A stretch of 64,000 nucleotides of DNA from NCBI RefSeq assembly GCF_024360925.2, contig NZ_CP113517.1, positions 3,720,001 through 3,784,000 on the forward strand. Reading direction: 5' to 3'. Positions within the stretch are counted from its first letter, which is position 1. Each line of letters starts with the position of its first letter. The notes under the pieces are model-generated. The model did no database searches. It saw only the letters and a list, made by a program, of their open reading frames with translations, and was not told the DNA's origin. The DNA comes from Methylomonas rapida (GTDB lineage Bacteria > Pseudomonadota > Gammaproteobacteria > Methylococcales > Methylomonadaceae). Made by a program: the position numbers and the translations under genes. Positions 52,809-59,465 of the stretch are shown here, piece after piece.

Positions 52809-53353
52809 CGCGTTACACCGGTTTGCAGCAACTCAAAGGCTTTGCTGACGTACTTGGCTTGATGTATTGCGTCTGACAGGGCGTCGTGTTGGGTGCCGTC
52901 GAACGGGGTTTCTTTTTTGGCATCTATGCCGGTGATACGCTTGGCGATGTCTACCAACGTGCGGGTGTCGCGTTCTTGCCAATAGTGCCATGGGGTCGTT
53001 AGCCCGTGGCGTTCGTATGCGCTGCGCAATATAACCAAATCGAAACTAGCGCCGTTGCTCCAGATGTTATGCGCCATTCTTGACCAAGCCGAAAGTCTGT
53101 TCAATGCTTCGGCCAGGTAAATTTTTTCGCCATCCAGCAGTCTTGCCTGCGCTTCTTTTGGCTGTTTTAGCCACCACTCGACGGTATCCGCACTAATGTG
53201 GCCAAACCACGTCACATCTTCCATGTTGATTTTGGTTTGATAGCTTTGGCCTATTTTCCCAGTGGTAATGTCGAACAGGCAGAGTCCGATACTCAATATC
53301 GCCGCATCGTGCCGCGTACTCAGGGTTTCTAAATCGATCATGATGTCGTTCAT
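52805..53353 (-). CDS. DnaQ-like 3'-5' exonuclease of phage type
   Basis: 182 residues from MNDIMIDLETLST; the frame runs 15 codons further up but that overlaps the previous gene. DEDDh exonuclease motifs: ExoI DxE in MIDLETLS, ExoII Asp in IWSNGASFDLVILR, ExoIII with HDALSDAIHQA. This matches the 3'-5' exoribonuclease/phage exodeoxyribonuclease VIII-like group. The catalytic residues are intact. It could process RNA or DNA ends during phage growth. Confidence 0.75.
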   Translation of the reverse strand: MNDIMIDLETLSTRHDAAILSIGLCLFDITTGKIGQSYQTKINMEDVTWFGHISADTVEWWLKQPKEAQARLLDGEKIYLAEALNRLSAWSRMAHNIWSNGASFDLVILRSAYERHGLTTPWHYWQERDTRTLVDIAKRITGIDAKKETPFDGTQHDALSDAIHQAKYVSKAFELLQTGVTR

Positions 53354-53355
53354 GT

Positions 53356-53595
53356 TTAATCCTGTTGGAGGGTTTTGTCTTCGATAAACGTGTCGCAACC
53401 GCCTTGGTCATCAATCATGGTGCTGACGTAAGACAAGGCTTCGATGGGATCGAATTTGATGGTGATAAATCGCTGGCATTGGCGTTTGCGCGGGCAATGC
53501 ATGCCGTAACAGCGGGTGATGTCGTTGGGGAGTGGTGTCATGTTGTGCATCACGCGACGTCCGTCGGCAAAAAGGATTCTGCGCGGTTGATCCAT
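53356..53595 (-). CDS. Phage-like Cys-rich hypothetical protein
   Basis: 79 residues with a possible zinc knuckle, CYGMHCPRKRQCQRF, and an acidic C-terminus. It overlaps the endolysin gene by 46 bp if the first ATG is used; a start at 53541 would avoid this but has no better RBS. Stop is 2 bp before the exonuclease start. Unknown function. Confidence 0.5.
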   Translation of the reverse strand: MDQPRRILFADGRRVMHNMTPLPNDITRCYGMHCPRKRQCQRFITIKFDPIEALSYVSTMIDDQGGCDTFIEDKTLQQD

Positions 53596-54089
53596 CCTGA
53601 CAAAAACACGCGCTGGGTAGGATCTGCTTTGACCAAGCCCTCATAGAAAATCACTCTTCGGCGGACCAAGACTTTGATCAGCTCATTGCCCATGTGTTGG
53701 GCGGCTGCCGAGGCTGCGGCGGCGGTTTTGGGGCCGATGCGGCCGTCCGCTTTGCCGCAGGCGTAGCCGTGGCAATTCAGCGCGTCTTGCAAAATTTTGA
53801 TGCCGCGCTTGCCGCTGTTGACCACCATGTCAAAGACGATGGGGCGGATCAGTTCGGGCAGGTCATCGATGCCGTGTTTGATGTAGTACTGGCTGTAATA
53901 GATGTCTCTGGCGGTTTGTTTGCTGAGCTTTTTAACGTCGGCTACGGTCGCTTCGCGTGCAAGCCAGTGCGTCAACGTCTTTTGGGTGATGCCCATGTTG
54001 GTGGGGCCGCCGCGGTCGGCGGAATGATTCACAAAGCCACCCTCGCGCTTGAGGATTTGCTCGATTTCGTGGTGGATGTTAAAGCTCAT
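53550..54089 (-). CDS. Phage endolysin, glycoside hydrolase family 108
   Basis: 179 residues. The GH108 catalytic domain has ILKREGGFVNHSADRGGPTN then MGIT (Glu of KREGG is the acid). The C-terminal peptidoglycan-binding type 3 domain has ALNCHGYACGKADGRIGPKT. It cleaves cell-wall glycan for lysis or DNA entry. No holin gene is nearby. Start overlaps the upstream gene's stop by 4 bp (ATGA). Confidence 0.88.
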   Translation of the reverse strand: MSFNIHHEIEQILKREGGFVNHSADRGGPTNMGITQKTLTHWLAREATVADVKKLSKQTARDIYYSQYYIKHGIDDLPELIRPIVFDMVVNSGKRGIKILQDALNCHGYACGKADGRIGPKTAAAASAAAQHMGNELIKVLVRRRVIFYEGLVKADPTQRVFLSGWINRAESFLPTDVA

Positions 54090-54664
54090 GCCGCCTCCAG
54101 TTTTTCCAGATCCATCCTGATGCCAAACAACAGCGACTTGACGTCGCCCGGCAGCAGGTCGTTGTTTTCCATCCGTTCCAGCAATTGCAGCTTTTCGGCC
54201 TTGCGCTCGATCATGGGTCCGGCGATGGCGTGGATTTTGTTGACCAGGGCGATGATGGCCGCGTCGATTTCATAGGCGGGATCGAGCAGCAGCGATTGCC
54301 CGGCGGGGGCGGTTTCCTGTTGCAGTGTTTCCAGCATGGCCGGGGGATAGGTTTTGATCGGCAGTTCCGCGGGCGGCTCGATGACGGCATTGTCATCGGC
54401 GGCTGGGTCATCGGCGTCATCGTGAAGAACCGAATAAGCCGCGCGGCCTTGCGGTGTTATGGTCCAACGGCAGCCGTCCATGCCTTGGCGGGCGCCTTTG
54501 CTGACGTGGCCAGCATTGAGCATGGCGTTGAGTGATCTGCTGATTTTTTCAGCGTCGTTGTTGCTCAGTTCCTGCGGTATTTTTTCCAGCAGTTGTGAGC
54601 GAAACAGGCCAATGGGCGATTCTGAAAGCTTGCGTGCGATGGCGCTTTGTAAATTATCTGCCAT
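54086..54664 (-). CDS. Phage-like winged-helix protein
   Basis: 192 residues from MADNLQSAIARKL (the frame extends 85 codons more, but that part reads through palindromic repeats and the IS end). The N-terminal half looks like a winged helix (RSQLLEKIPQELSNNDAEKI, MLNAGHVSKGARQGMDGCRW, TITPQGRAAYSVL). The C-terminal half is helical (IIALVNKIHAIAGPMIERKA). First gene of the phage row. Its promoter region has been replaced by repeats and the IS. Confidence 0.6.
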   Translation of the reverse strand: MADNLQSAIARKLSESPIGLFRSQLLEKIPQELSNNDAEKISRSLNAMLNAGHVSKGARQGMDGCRWTITPQGRAAYSVLHDDADDPAADDNAVIEPPAELPIKTYPPAMLETLQQETAPAGQSLLLDPAYEIDAAIIALVNKIHAIAGPMIERKAEKLQLLERMENNDLLPGDVKSLLFGIRMDLEKLEAA

Positions 54665-54802
54665 TTTTTTTCCTCTTCTGATAGTCGGCAACGGCTTGTT
54701 TTTTGATTTCCAAGCCGCATATCTGTGTTTCTCTCGTTCCCGCGCTCCGGCGTGGGAATGCATATCGGTCTTCCGCGTCGCATGGATTCCCACGGCGGAC
54801 CG

Positions 54803-56261
54803 CTCATCGTTATACACAAGTCCCTCAAAGACTAAACTACAAGGAGACACAGAAACAGGAGAAAGGCGATGAGCAACTGGGCCGAAGAAGAAGTGCAAAC
54901 TGCCAATTTGGAAGATCAACGTCTAAACAAGAGATTGGCCTTGCTATTGGAGCAATTGGGCGAGCATCCACAACTCAGTATTCCGGCGGCCTGCGGAGGC
55001 TGGAAGGAGACGATGGGAGCCTATCGCTTCTTCAATAACGCTAAGACGACATTCGAGAAGATACTGGCGCCGCATCGAGATGCCACGATCGAGCGCATGA
55101 AGAGCAGCCCAATCGTGCTGCTGGCACAGGACACCACCGAGGACGATAAGAATATTTGCTTGGGGCCGAAGGGACTTGGCACAGTGAAAGACGTGGAGAA
55201 ACACTTGCGCCGCCTGCATCCGACAGTTGCCTTTACGCCATCGCGTATTTGTTTGGGTGTCGTGAAAGCATCGTATTGGCCTCGAGAGATCCCAAGCCAA
55301 AGGAGTGAACGACTTCACAAAGGCGTAGACGAAAAAGAGAGTCGCCATTGGCTGGAAAGTTACCAGGACAGTTGCGCTTTACAGGCGCAAATGCCGGACA
55401 CCCTGCTGATCAATCTTGCCGACAGGGAGGGCGATATTTACGAGTGGTTTGCCGAATACCATGACTACGCACCTGCGGTACGGGCTCAATGGATCGTACG
55501 TGCGGCGCAAAACCGAGTGTTGGCTTCGCCGGAGAACGGTACGAAATGCCTGTGGGCCGCCGTGGAGCAAGCTCCTGTATTGGGTTACTCTGAGGTGAAC
55601 GTCAAACCGCGACCGAACCGCACGGCGCGACTGGCGCATATCACGTTACGCGCCATTACAGTGACCCTCAAACCGCCTAAGCGGATAGGGTATCGGCTAC
55701 CGGAACTCACCATCAATGCGGTGCTGGCACGCGAAGATGCACCACCGTCTGGCGTGGAACGTTTGGAATGGCTATTGTTGACTAGCTTGCCGATCGATTG
55801 TTTCGAACAGGCGGCAACGATCGTCATGTGGTACGCCGTGCGGTGGTGCATTGAAGTGTACTTCCATGTGCTCAAGAGCGGATGCCAGATTAAGCGACTG
55901 CATCTGGAAACCGAGGACCGACTGCTACCTTGTTTAGCGTTGTACATGGTTATTGCCTGGCGGGTATTGTTCACGCTGATGTTGGGACGGACTACGCCGG
56001 ACATGGATTGTGAAATTATCTTCGATCCACAGGAGTGGCGGGCTGCTTACATTGTGGTTAAGCTTTGCCCGCCGCCGCTTACGCCACCTCGCTTGGGCGA
56101 AGTGATTCTCTTGGTGGCGAGCTTGGGCGGTTATCTCGGACGCAAGCATGACGGGCCGCCGGGTGCCAAAGCCATGTGGATCGGACTGCAGCGTTTGCGC
56201 GATTTTGTCATTGCATTGGAAGCTCAGCAGGTTGTCGCACAGAGATGTGTATAACGATGAG
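54803..56261 (+). mobile_element. IS50-like insertion sequence (IS4 family), right copy
   Basis: Same 1459-bp element as at 48394, opposite orientation; end CTCATCGTTATACACAAGT on the left (cargo side) and the inner-type end on the right. Flanked by CGGCGGACCG on the cargo side and CGGTCTTCCG outside. Confidence 0.9.
54869..56254 (+). CDS. IS4-family (Tn5-like) transposase
   Basis: 461 residues, the same protein as the copy at 48401-49786 with no difference seen. DDE residues in IVLLAQDTTEDD, INLADREGDIYEWF and YAVRWCIEVYFHVLKSGC are intact. AAGGAGACAC precedes, and the ATG follows GGAGAAAGGCG. The identity of the copies implies recent transposition or gene conversion. Confidence 0.95.
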   Translation: MSNWAEEEVQTANLEDQRLNKRLALLLEQLGEHPQLSIPAACGGWKETMGAYRFFNNAKTTFEKILAPHRDATIERMKSSPIVLLAQDTTEDDKNICLGPKGLGTVKDVEKHLRRLHPTVAFTPSRICLGVVKASYWPREIPSQRSERLHKGVDEKESRHWLESYQDSCALQAQMPDTLLINLADREGDIYEWFAEYHDYAPAVRAQWIVRAAQNRVLASPENGTKCLWAAVEQAPVLGYSEVNVKPRPNRTARLAHITLRAITVTLKPPKRIGYRLPELTINAVLAREDAPPSGVERLEWLLLTSLPIDCFEQAATIVMWYAVRWCIEVYFHVLKSGCQIKRLHLETEDRLLPCLALYMVIAWRVLFTLMLGRTTPDMDCEIIFDPQEWRAAYIVVKLCPPPLTPPRLGEVILLVASLGGYLGRKHDGPPGAKAMWIGLQRLRDFVIALEAQQVVAQRCV

Positions 56262-56335
56262 CGGTCTTCCGTGGGAACCCGTACTGCGTGTTGGAGGCTG
56301 GTATGCATTCCCACGCAGGAGCGCGGGAACGAGAA
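56262..56335. repeat. Right part of the interrupted repeat unit
   Basis: CGGTCTTCCGTGGGAACCCG (outer target duplication plus flank), TACTGCGTGTTGGAGGCTGG and the palindrome TTCCCACGCAGGAGCGCGGG, continuing the unit broken at 48393. The stretch to 56455 has no gene; a 19-bp palindrome GCCTAACGTTGAGTTAGGC (56456-56474) sits at its end and may be part of an attC. Confidence 0.8.
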
Positions 56336-56468
56336 AAAAATTTGTTAATAGCCGCTTCGGGGTATTTGTACGGATGCCCCGATGAGTTTTCCGTTGCACT
56401 CGTCCGTTATTCGCGTAACGCGGTTGAGCGCAACGGTTTCTCACAAAACTATAGTGCCTAACGTTGAG

Positions 56469-56888
56469 TTAGGCGTTTGCATAGGACAAAAGATGATTAA
56501 TATTTGTAATAGCAAGATTTCTAAGACGCTTTCTTTCTACAACGTCACCGCCGGAGTATTTTTCAAGAAATGGAAAAGGATGTTTTTTCATATCTTCGTG
56601 GTATGCGTACTTGTGCCAAGCCTCCAAGAATGCCTTGCGGTTGAAGCCAAGAAACCTACTGAACTCCAGCACAGCGGACTCGTGAGCGGGGAAGGAAGCC
56701 ATAAGGATGTCGTAAGTGGCATTGACAGAGTTAGATTCGGAGTTTCTCAGGTCGGACAAAGTTAGATCAAAGGCAGCTCGGAAGGTAGCGGCGGCGTTGG
56801 CTTGCCTAGTTTTAAAGTTGTTACGCCACACAAAATACGCGCCGATACAAGCAAGAATGAGAAGCGCAATGAAGTATTCGAGAGTCAA
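56469..56888 (-). CDS. Cassette-encoded single-pass membrane protein, hypothetical
   Basis: 139 residues: an N-terminal membrane helix (MTLEYFIALLILACIGAYFV), then a soluble helical domain (ATFRAAFDLTLSDLRNSESN, FPAHESAVLEFSRFLGFNRK, YHEDMKKHPFPFLEKYSG). The stop lies in a GTTAGGC core, and the attC at 56966 lies upstream, as for an integron cassette. Related small proteins are seen in environmental cassettes; function unknown. Confidence 0.6.
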   Translation of the reverse strand: MTLEYFIALLILACIGAYFVWRNNFKTRQANAAATFRAAFDLTLSDLRNSESNSVNATYDILMASFPAHESAVLEFSRFLGFNRKAFLEAWHKYAYHEDMKKHPFPFLEKYSGGDVVERKRLRNLAITNINHLLSYANA

Positions 56889-56965
56889 ATGTTTATCCTT
56901 CTTGGGTTTATATTTGCGGTACTAATACCACTGTTTAGCAATTACAATCAAAACGCAGCACGAAA

Positions 56966-57049
56966 GCCTAACACCCGCAGCACGCGCGGCTTTGTAGTGA
57001 AGGCGTAGCCGCAACGGAAAAGACGTCGCTGTGACTGCGATTGTTGGGC
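56966..57049 (-). other. attC recombination site 6 (84 bp)
   Basis: Cores GCCTAAC (56966) and GTTGGGC (57043). Arms GCCTAACACCCGCAGCACGC and reverse complement GCCCAACAATCGCAGTCACA pair with extrahelical bases. It sits 1 bp from the SDR stop codon, as expected for its attC. Confidence 0.8.
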
Positions 57050-57050
57050 A

Positions 57051-57797
57051 CTATTTTCCACCCGCCAAATCAATAAAGGTGCCTGTTGTATATGATGCTT
57101 CTTCGGATAGCAGCCAAAGGATTGCATTTGCCACTTCGATTGGCTGCCCGCCTCTCTTCATCGGCAAAGATTCTTTTATACGATCCACCCGCCCCGGCTC
57201 CCCACCATCAGCATGCATATCAGTATAAATAAATGCAGGGCGTACAGCGTTAACCCGAATTCCTTCTTCTGCAACCTCTCGGGACAAGCCTATAGTGAGC
57301 GTGTCAACCGCGCCTTTTGATGCTGCATAATCAACATATTCTCCCGCCGAGCCGAGTCTTGATGCGGCCGATGATACATTTACGATTGCTCCGCCATACC
57401 CGCCATGTTTTGTAGACATGCGCCTCACTGCCTCTCTCGCACACAGAAACGAGCCGAACACGTTCGCCGCAAAAATCCGATGAAGTCGCACTTCATCAAT
57501 ATCTTCGACTCTTATTTGCTTCTCAAGAATACCGGCGTTATTAACTAGCGCTGATACTTGCCCGAGTTCCTGATCTACGGTCTTGAATAGATCTTTTACA
57601 TCCGACTCCCGCGAAACATCTGCCGCTACTGCAATCGCCTTACCTCCGGCTGACTTGATCTGATCGACAACGGCGTCAGCCGCTGTCTTATTCTTGTGAT
57701 AGTTAATGCAAACGTCATATCCGCGTGCTGCCGCAAGAAGTGCGGTTTCCGCACCAATCCCGCGACTGCCACCAGTAACAACTAATACTTTACTCAT
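57051..57797 (-). CDS. Cassette-borne SDR-family oxidoreductase
   Basis: 248 residues, classical short-chain dehydrogenase: cofactor motif VVTGGSRGIGAETALLAA, NNAGIL, catalytic Ser in IVNVSSAASRLG, and Tyr/Lys in EYVDYAASKGAVDTL. CINYHKNK favours NADPH. The SDR role is typical of sugar or acyl ketone reduction, but the substrate is open. Flanked by attC 6 and a GCCTAAC core at 57825. Confidence 0.9.
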   Translation of the reverse strand: MSKVLVVTGGSRGIGAETALLAAARGYDVCINYHKNKTAADAVVDQIKSAGGKAIAVAADVSRESDVKDLFKTVDQELGQVSALVNNAGILEKQIRVEDIDEVRLHRIFAANVFGSFLCAREAVRRMSTKHGGYGGAIVNVSSAASRLGSAGEYVDYAASKGAVDTLTIGLSREVAEEGIRVNAVRPAFIYTDMHADGGEPGRVDRIKESLPMKRGGQPIEVANAILWLLSEEASYTTGTFIDLAGGK

Positions 57798-57824
57798 GAA
57801 GAAGCATTGTCTCCCGATTCAGAT

Positions 57825-57900
57825 GCCTAACAAGTAATTAAATGGTTCTGTATATCATCCCAAACTAACGGATATACAGGGCGACTTTAGCACAACACCC
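57825..57900 (-). other. attC-like sequence upstream of the SDR cassette
   Basis: GCCTAACAAGTAATT (57825-57839), then a hairpin CTGTATATC ... GATATACAG (57849-57878). A related sequence, GCTAACAAGTAATT plus ATATATC/GATATACA, lies at 59330-59380. No GTTRRRY right core is present, so it may be the array's last junction rather than a full site. Confidence 0.4.
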
Positions 57901-57972
57901 AACAAAAAAGGCCGGTTTCCCGGCCTTTTCCAAATCAAAACAACTTACTTCAACAACCCTTGCAACAAGCCA
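57901..57972 (-). repeat. 72-bp duplicate of the htpG 3' end and terminator
   Basis: Identical to 59394-59465: last eight htpG codons (encoding GLLQGLLK), stop, and the hairpin GGCCGG TTTC CCGGCC. Here it abuts the truncated RAYT gene. Confidence 0.95.
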
Positions 57973-58240
57973 ACCAGTGTTGAGTAAAGTATTTTTTGAC
58001 GAAGCCCCAACGTTTCGAGTAATCGCAATCGCCCGGCGGCAGCGTCCAAATCGCGTGCAGATGATCCGGCAACAACACCAGCGCATCGACCGAGAACGGC
58101 CATTGTTGTTGGCAAGCCCGAATCGCCGAGCGTAGCAAATCCCGAGCGGCATCATTTGCCAAAATCAGCGCCCGCCGTTCCGTCACCAACGTAAAAAAGT
58201 AAGAGCCGCCCGGCACATAACAACGCCGATAATTTGCCAT
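57950..58240 (-). pseudogene. RAYT transposase, 3'-truncated
   Basis: 96 codons. The N-terminus MANYRRCYVPGGSYFFTLVT and the HUH-type site LLPDHLHAIWTLPPGD mark REP-associated tyrosine transposases. The frame runs into the 72-bp htpG repeat after YFTQHW, so the catalytic Tyr region is lost. REP doublets lie just upstream at 58308 and 58358. It is inactive but shows the source of REP spread. Confidence 0.85.
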
Positions 58241-58307
58241 CGCATCACACGATTAAAAAAACAAAGTTTGAATTGTGGACGGATTTAATCCGGTCGCCAA
58301 TTCCAAG

Positions 58308-58374
58308 GGTACGCATTGCGTACCATTTGGAGGTTGTCCCGGTGGTAAAAGCCAAAAGGTACGCGGTGCGTACC
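58308..58374. repeat. REP doublet (third copy)
   Basis: GGTACGCATTGCGTACC (58308-58324) and GGTACGCGGTGCGTACC (58358-58374), 50 bp apart, with flank AATTGTGGACGGATTTAATC like that of the 47929 and 48229 units. The second palindrome touches the DUF4268 stop codon. Confidence 0.85.
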
Positions 58375-59312
58375 TACGGGGCTGCACATTGCTTGATATA
58401 TTTCCCAAATACTTTCTGGAAACTGACTACTTTTTCAAGCATCCATAAATGATATTGTTCCCAGCTTTCCTGATTGGATAGATTGCCTTTGCTGATAAGC
58501 TTGATTCTGCTTGCTTTTTTTTCTGGCAATTCTTCCCACACCAATTGCTCCGCTAAGTCGCTTTCTATCTTTTCTTTCTGTTCGCGCAGGGCTGAAAACA
58601 GTTGCTTGGCATCAGGTATGTATATTTCACATGCCATTTGCTCTGACTGGCTATTGATAGTTAATGCAATGTGTGCATTTGAGAAGCCAAAGCTTATATC
58701 GTACCAATGCTGGGGATAAGCTTTACGTAATTTGATTTTTCCGTTTTTGTCCTGAACAAATTCTTTAAATTTTGTCCAGAATTCTAGTTGCAATAATTTG
58801 GTGTCAGAGAGTTCGCTCTGGGTAGTTGCTTTTTTTACTGCCTTTGCCCAATCATTCGGTTTGGCAATAACTTGAAATTTTGGCGCATATGGCGAGTTAG
58901 CAATCTTCCAGACTTCCATTTGAATTGCAAAAATATTAATGTTGGAGTCTGTATGCTCATTAAGCCAATCCACTGCTTGCTTATGTTCATCGCGCACACT
59001 TTTGACAATCCAGACAATGATTTCAGCATCAAAACCAGACGCGTAGGTAATGATTTTACCCAAGTGGTCATGATCGGTTGATTCGAGCTGATTTTCGATC
59101 ACAATTTTTCTGCCCGTATTTTCTTCTTCAGCCAATATATCTACATTGAAGTTTCCGACGCTGGCTTCGGTCTGAATAAGTGCAATATCTATCCCGATTT
59201 CATCGCTCAACAGCTCAAGATTCTCTGGTTTGGCAAGCCAATTAGTAAAGTCCAGCGCTTCATGCTTCCAAACCTCTCTCAAATCGACTTTTTCAAGCTT
59301 CGATAATTGCAC
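58374..59312 (-). CDS. DUF4268 protein with PD-(D/E)xK-type nuclease domain
   Basis: 312 residues. The N-terminal domain has the nuclease core: Asp in NFNVDILAEEENTGRK, Glu and Gln in IVIENQLESTDHDHLGKIIT (ENQ replacing ExK). The middle (VDWLNEHTDSNINIFAIQME) continues the fold. The C-terminal DUF4268 (FWTKFKEFVQDKNGKIKLRK, YEIYIPDAKQ-like CEIYIPDAKQLFSAL) is found in genes of defence islands and restriction loci. Codon use is A/T-rich compared with htpG. No methylase partner is present. Confidence 0.75.
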   Translation of the reverse strand: MQLSKLEKVDLREVWKHEALDFTNWLAKPENLELLSDEIGIDIALIQTEASVGNFNVDILAEEENTGRKIVIENQLESTDHDHLGKIITYASGFDAEIIVWIVKSVRDEHKQAVDWLNEHTDSNINIFAIQMEVWKIANSPYAPKFQVIAKPNDWAKAVKKATTQSELSDTKLLQLEFWTKFKEFVQDKNGKIKLRKAYPQHWYDISFGFSNAHIALTINSQSEQMACEIYIPDAKQLFSALREQKEKIESDLAEQLVWEELPEKKASRIKLISKGNLSNQESWEQYHLWMLEKVVSFQKVFGKYIKQCAAP

Positions 59313-59393
59313 AGATTCTCCTTTTGATCGCTAACAAGTAATTGAGAAGATCTATATATCACCCAAGATGACATGATATACAAATCCAAATAT

Positions 59394-59465
59394 AACAAAA
59401 AAGGCCGGTTTCCCGGCCTTTTCCAAATCAAAACAACTTACTTCAACAACCCTTGCAACAAGCCA
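59394..59465 (-). repeat. 72-bp repeat, native copy (htpG end and terminator)
   Basis: The htpG gene's own last codons and terminator; the exact duplicate is at 57901. The ~1.4 kb between the copies holds the RAYT fragment, REPs and the DUF4268 gene. Confidence 0.95.
59397..59422 (-). terminator. Intrinsic terminator of htpG
   Basis: On the minus strand AAAAGGCCGG GAAA CCGGCC then six T. A second copy lies at 57904-57929 in the duplicate. Confidence 0.9.

Larger units (their letters stand above)
48394..56261. mobile_element. Composite transposon bounded by inverted IS50-like elements
   Basis: Two 1459-bp IS copies in opposite orientation (48394-49852 and 54803-56261) flank 4950 bp of cargo. 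The outer flanks are the direct 10-mer CGGTCTTCCG (48384-48393 and 56262-56271), the signature of insertion as one unit. The target is a repeat whose unbroken paralogue lies at 47929-48228. The inner flanks are a different direct 10-mer, CGGCGGACCG (49853-49862 and 54793-54802). Cargo: integron cassettes, hicAB and a prophage fragment. Confidence 0.85.

Noticed and set aside
49853..54802. Simple inversion by recombination between the two IS copies
   Set aside because: That would place the reverse complement of the right outer flank (CGGAAGACCG) beside the left IS; the observed CGGCGGACCG differs at two positions.
54665..54919. 85-codon extension of the winged-helix phage protein
   Set aside because: It translates palindromic repeats and the IS end; the ATG at 54664 is the natural start.
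49853..57850. Integron integrase gene or attI
   Set aside because: No tyrosine recombinase ORF is present on either strand, so the array is called integrase-less.
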